DNA from: Rhynchopus sp. YZ270_cl-10
Taxonomy: Eukaryota; Euglenozoa; Diplonemea; Diplonemida; Diplonemidae
Direction: 5' to 3'
Length of the DNA stretch: 64,000 nt
NCBI GenBank assembly: GCA_964035575.1
Contig: OZ037858.1
Coordinates: 372,001-436,000 of the forward strand
Each line of letters begins with the position of its first letter. The stretch's first letter is position 1. Under the pieces are notes generated by a model, which was not told the origin of the DNA, ran no database searches, and saw nothing but the letters and a program-made list of their open reading frames with translations. This document shows positions 63,703 to 64,000 of the stretch, in pieces. The translations under genes were made by a program, and so were the position numbers.

Positions 63703-64000
63703 GAAGTGCTTAACGCAAACAGAGATTACATCAAAAAGGGTTTACAAAGTGATCATCAAGCATCGTACTGACTTCGTATTTGCCTCGTGTGCATCCATTC
63801 AAAGCAGGGTGTAAAGTGGGGTGAAGATAGTGGGTGAATATAGTGGGGTAGAAAATAGATAGAATATGGAGGGTGGTGGGATGTGGGTGTGGAACAACTG
63901 TTTGTTTTTTTTTGCTTTTTGTAGTTTTTTTTTTTGAAATTCCCGGGCATATTCTTCCCCTAAATGAAAAACAAAAAAAGGGGGGAGGAGGGGGTTGAAA

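Noticed and set aside
207-63800. CRISPR array
   Set aside because: The repeats are dispersed singly over 64 kb, differ from each other and have no regular spacers; the genome is eukaryotic.

Overview
The window is nuclear DNA of a flagellated protist. Every one of the 20 protein genes I can support lies on the minus strand, from position 63632 down to 1398. Cis-introns are GT-AG with a GTATG-type donor and are mostly 31-135 bp. Many start codons sit 2-40 nt downstream of a pyrimidine tract ending in AG, although no promoter-like element is visible between genes. One-strand gene arrays plus AG acceptors just upstream of ATG are the hallmark of polycistronic transcription with spliced-leader trans-splicing, so I infer a euglenozoan, most likely a diplonemid because cis-introns are common. 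No rRNA, tRNA or spliced-leader gene was found to confirm this. Coding DNA is GC-rich with long intact frames; spacers are full of A/T homopolymers and short hairpin repeats.

Layout in + coordinates (all genes read right to left). 1.4-9.5 kb: a WD40/helical-repeat/PDZ scaffold, a TPR protein, an amino-acid permease and a UAS-UBX protein. 9.6-24.3 kb: two copies of the eIF2B epsilon subunit gene, each with an array of ~400-bp tandem repeats on its 3' side, separated by a five-exon gene of unknown function, a stefin-type cystatin and a secreted protein. 24.3-31.0 kb: a gene-free island rich in short hairpins, with one palindromic inverted-repeat element and one structured tandem duplication. 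31.0-43.1 kb: an MIF4G protein, a membrane-anchored GT61-like protein, a zinc-finger protein, a coiled-coil protein, a tektin and a WDR31-like protein. 43.1-63.6 kb: a gene-poor stretch with a second inverted-repeat element, then an ABC half-transporter, a bacterial-type solute-binding/dehydratase domain protein, a coiled-coil protein, a giant SLC34 phosphate symporter and a 1642-residue coiled-coil protein.

Themes. Several genes point to the flagellum and cytoskeleton (tektin, WDR31-like, TPR, Sfi1-like helices, three coiled-coil proteins). Others are membrane transport (AAAP, ABCB-type, SLC34) and translation initiation (two eIF2B epsilon copies, MIF4G). Neighbours show no obvious pathway logic, as expected for euglenozoan arrays.

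Most notable: (1) the eIF2B epsilon copies share a ~1.8-kb tract about 99% identical that stops inside intron 1, while exons 2-3, encoding the catalytic W2 domain, have diverged to ~63% in exon 2; (2) a superfamily of dispersed 30-50-nt hairpins built around a GCCTC core, all in the same orientation relative to transcription, found in spacers and in two introns; (3) one long, nearly perfect hairpin at 14278-14334. Exon structures were worked out by hand from splice consensus and phase; transcripts are needed to confirm them.
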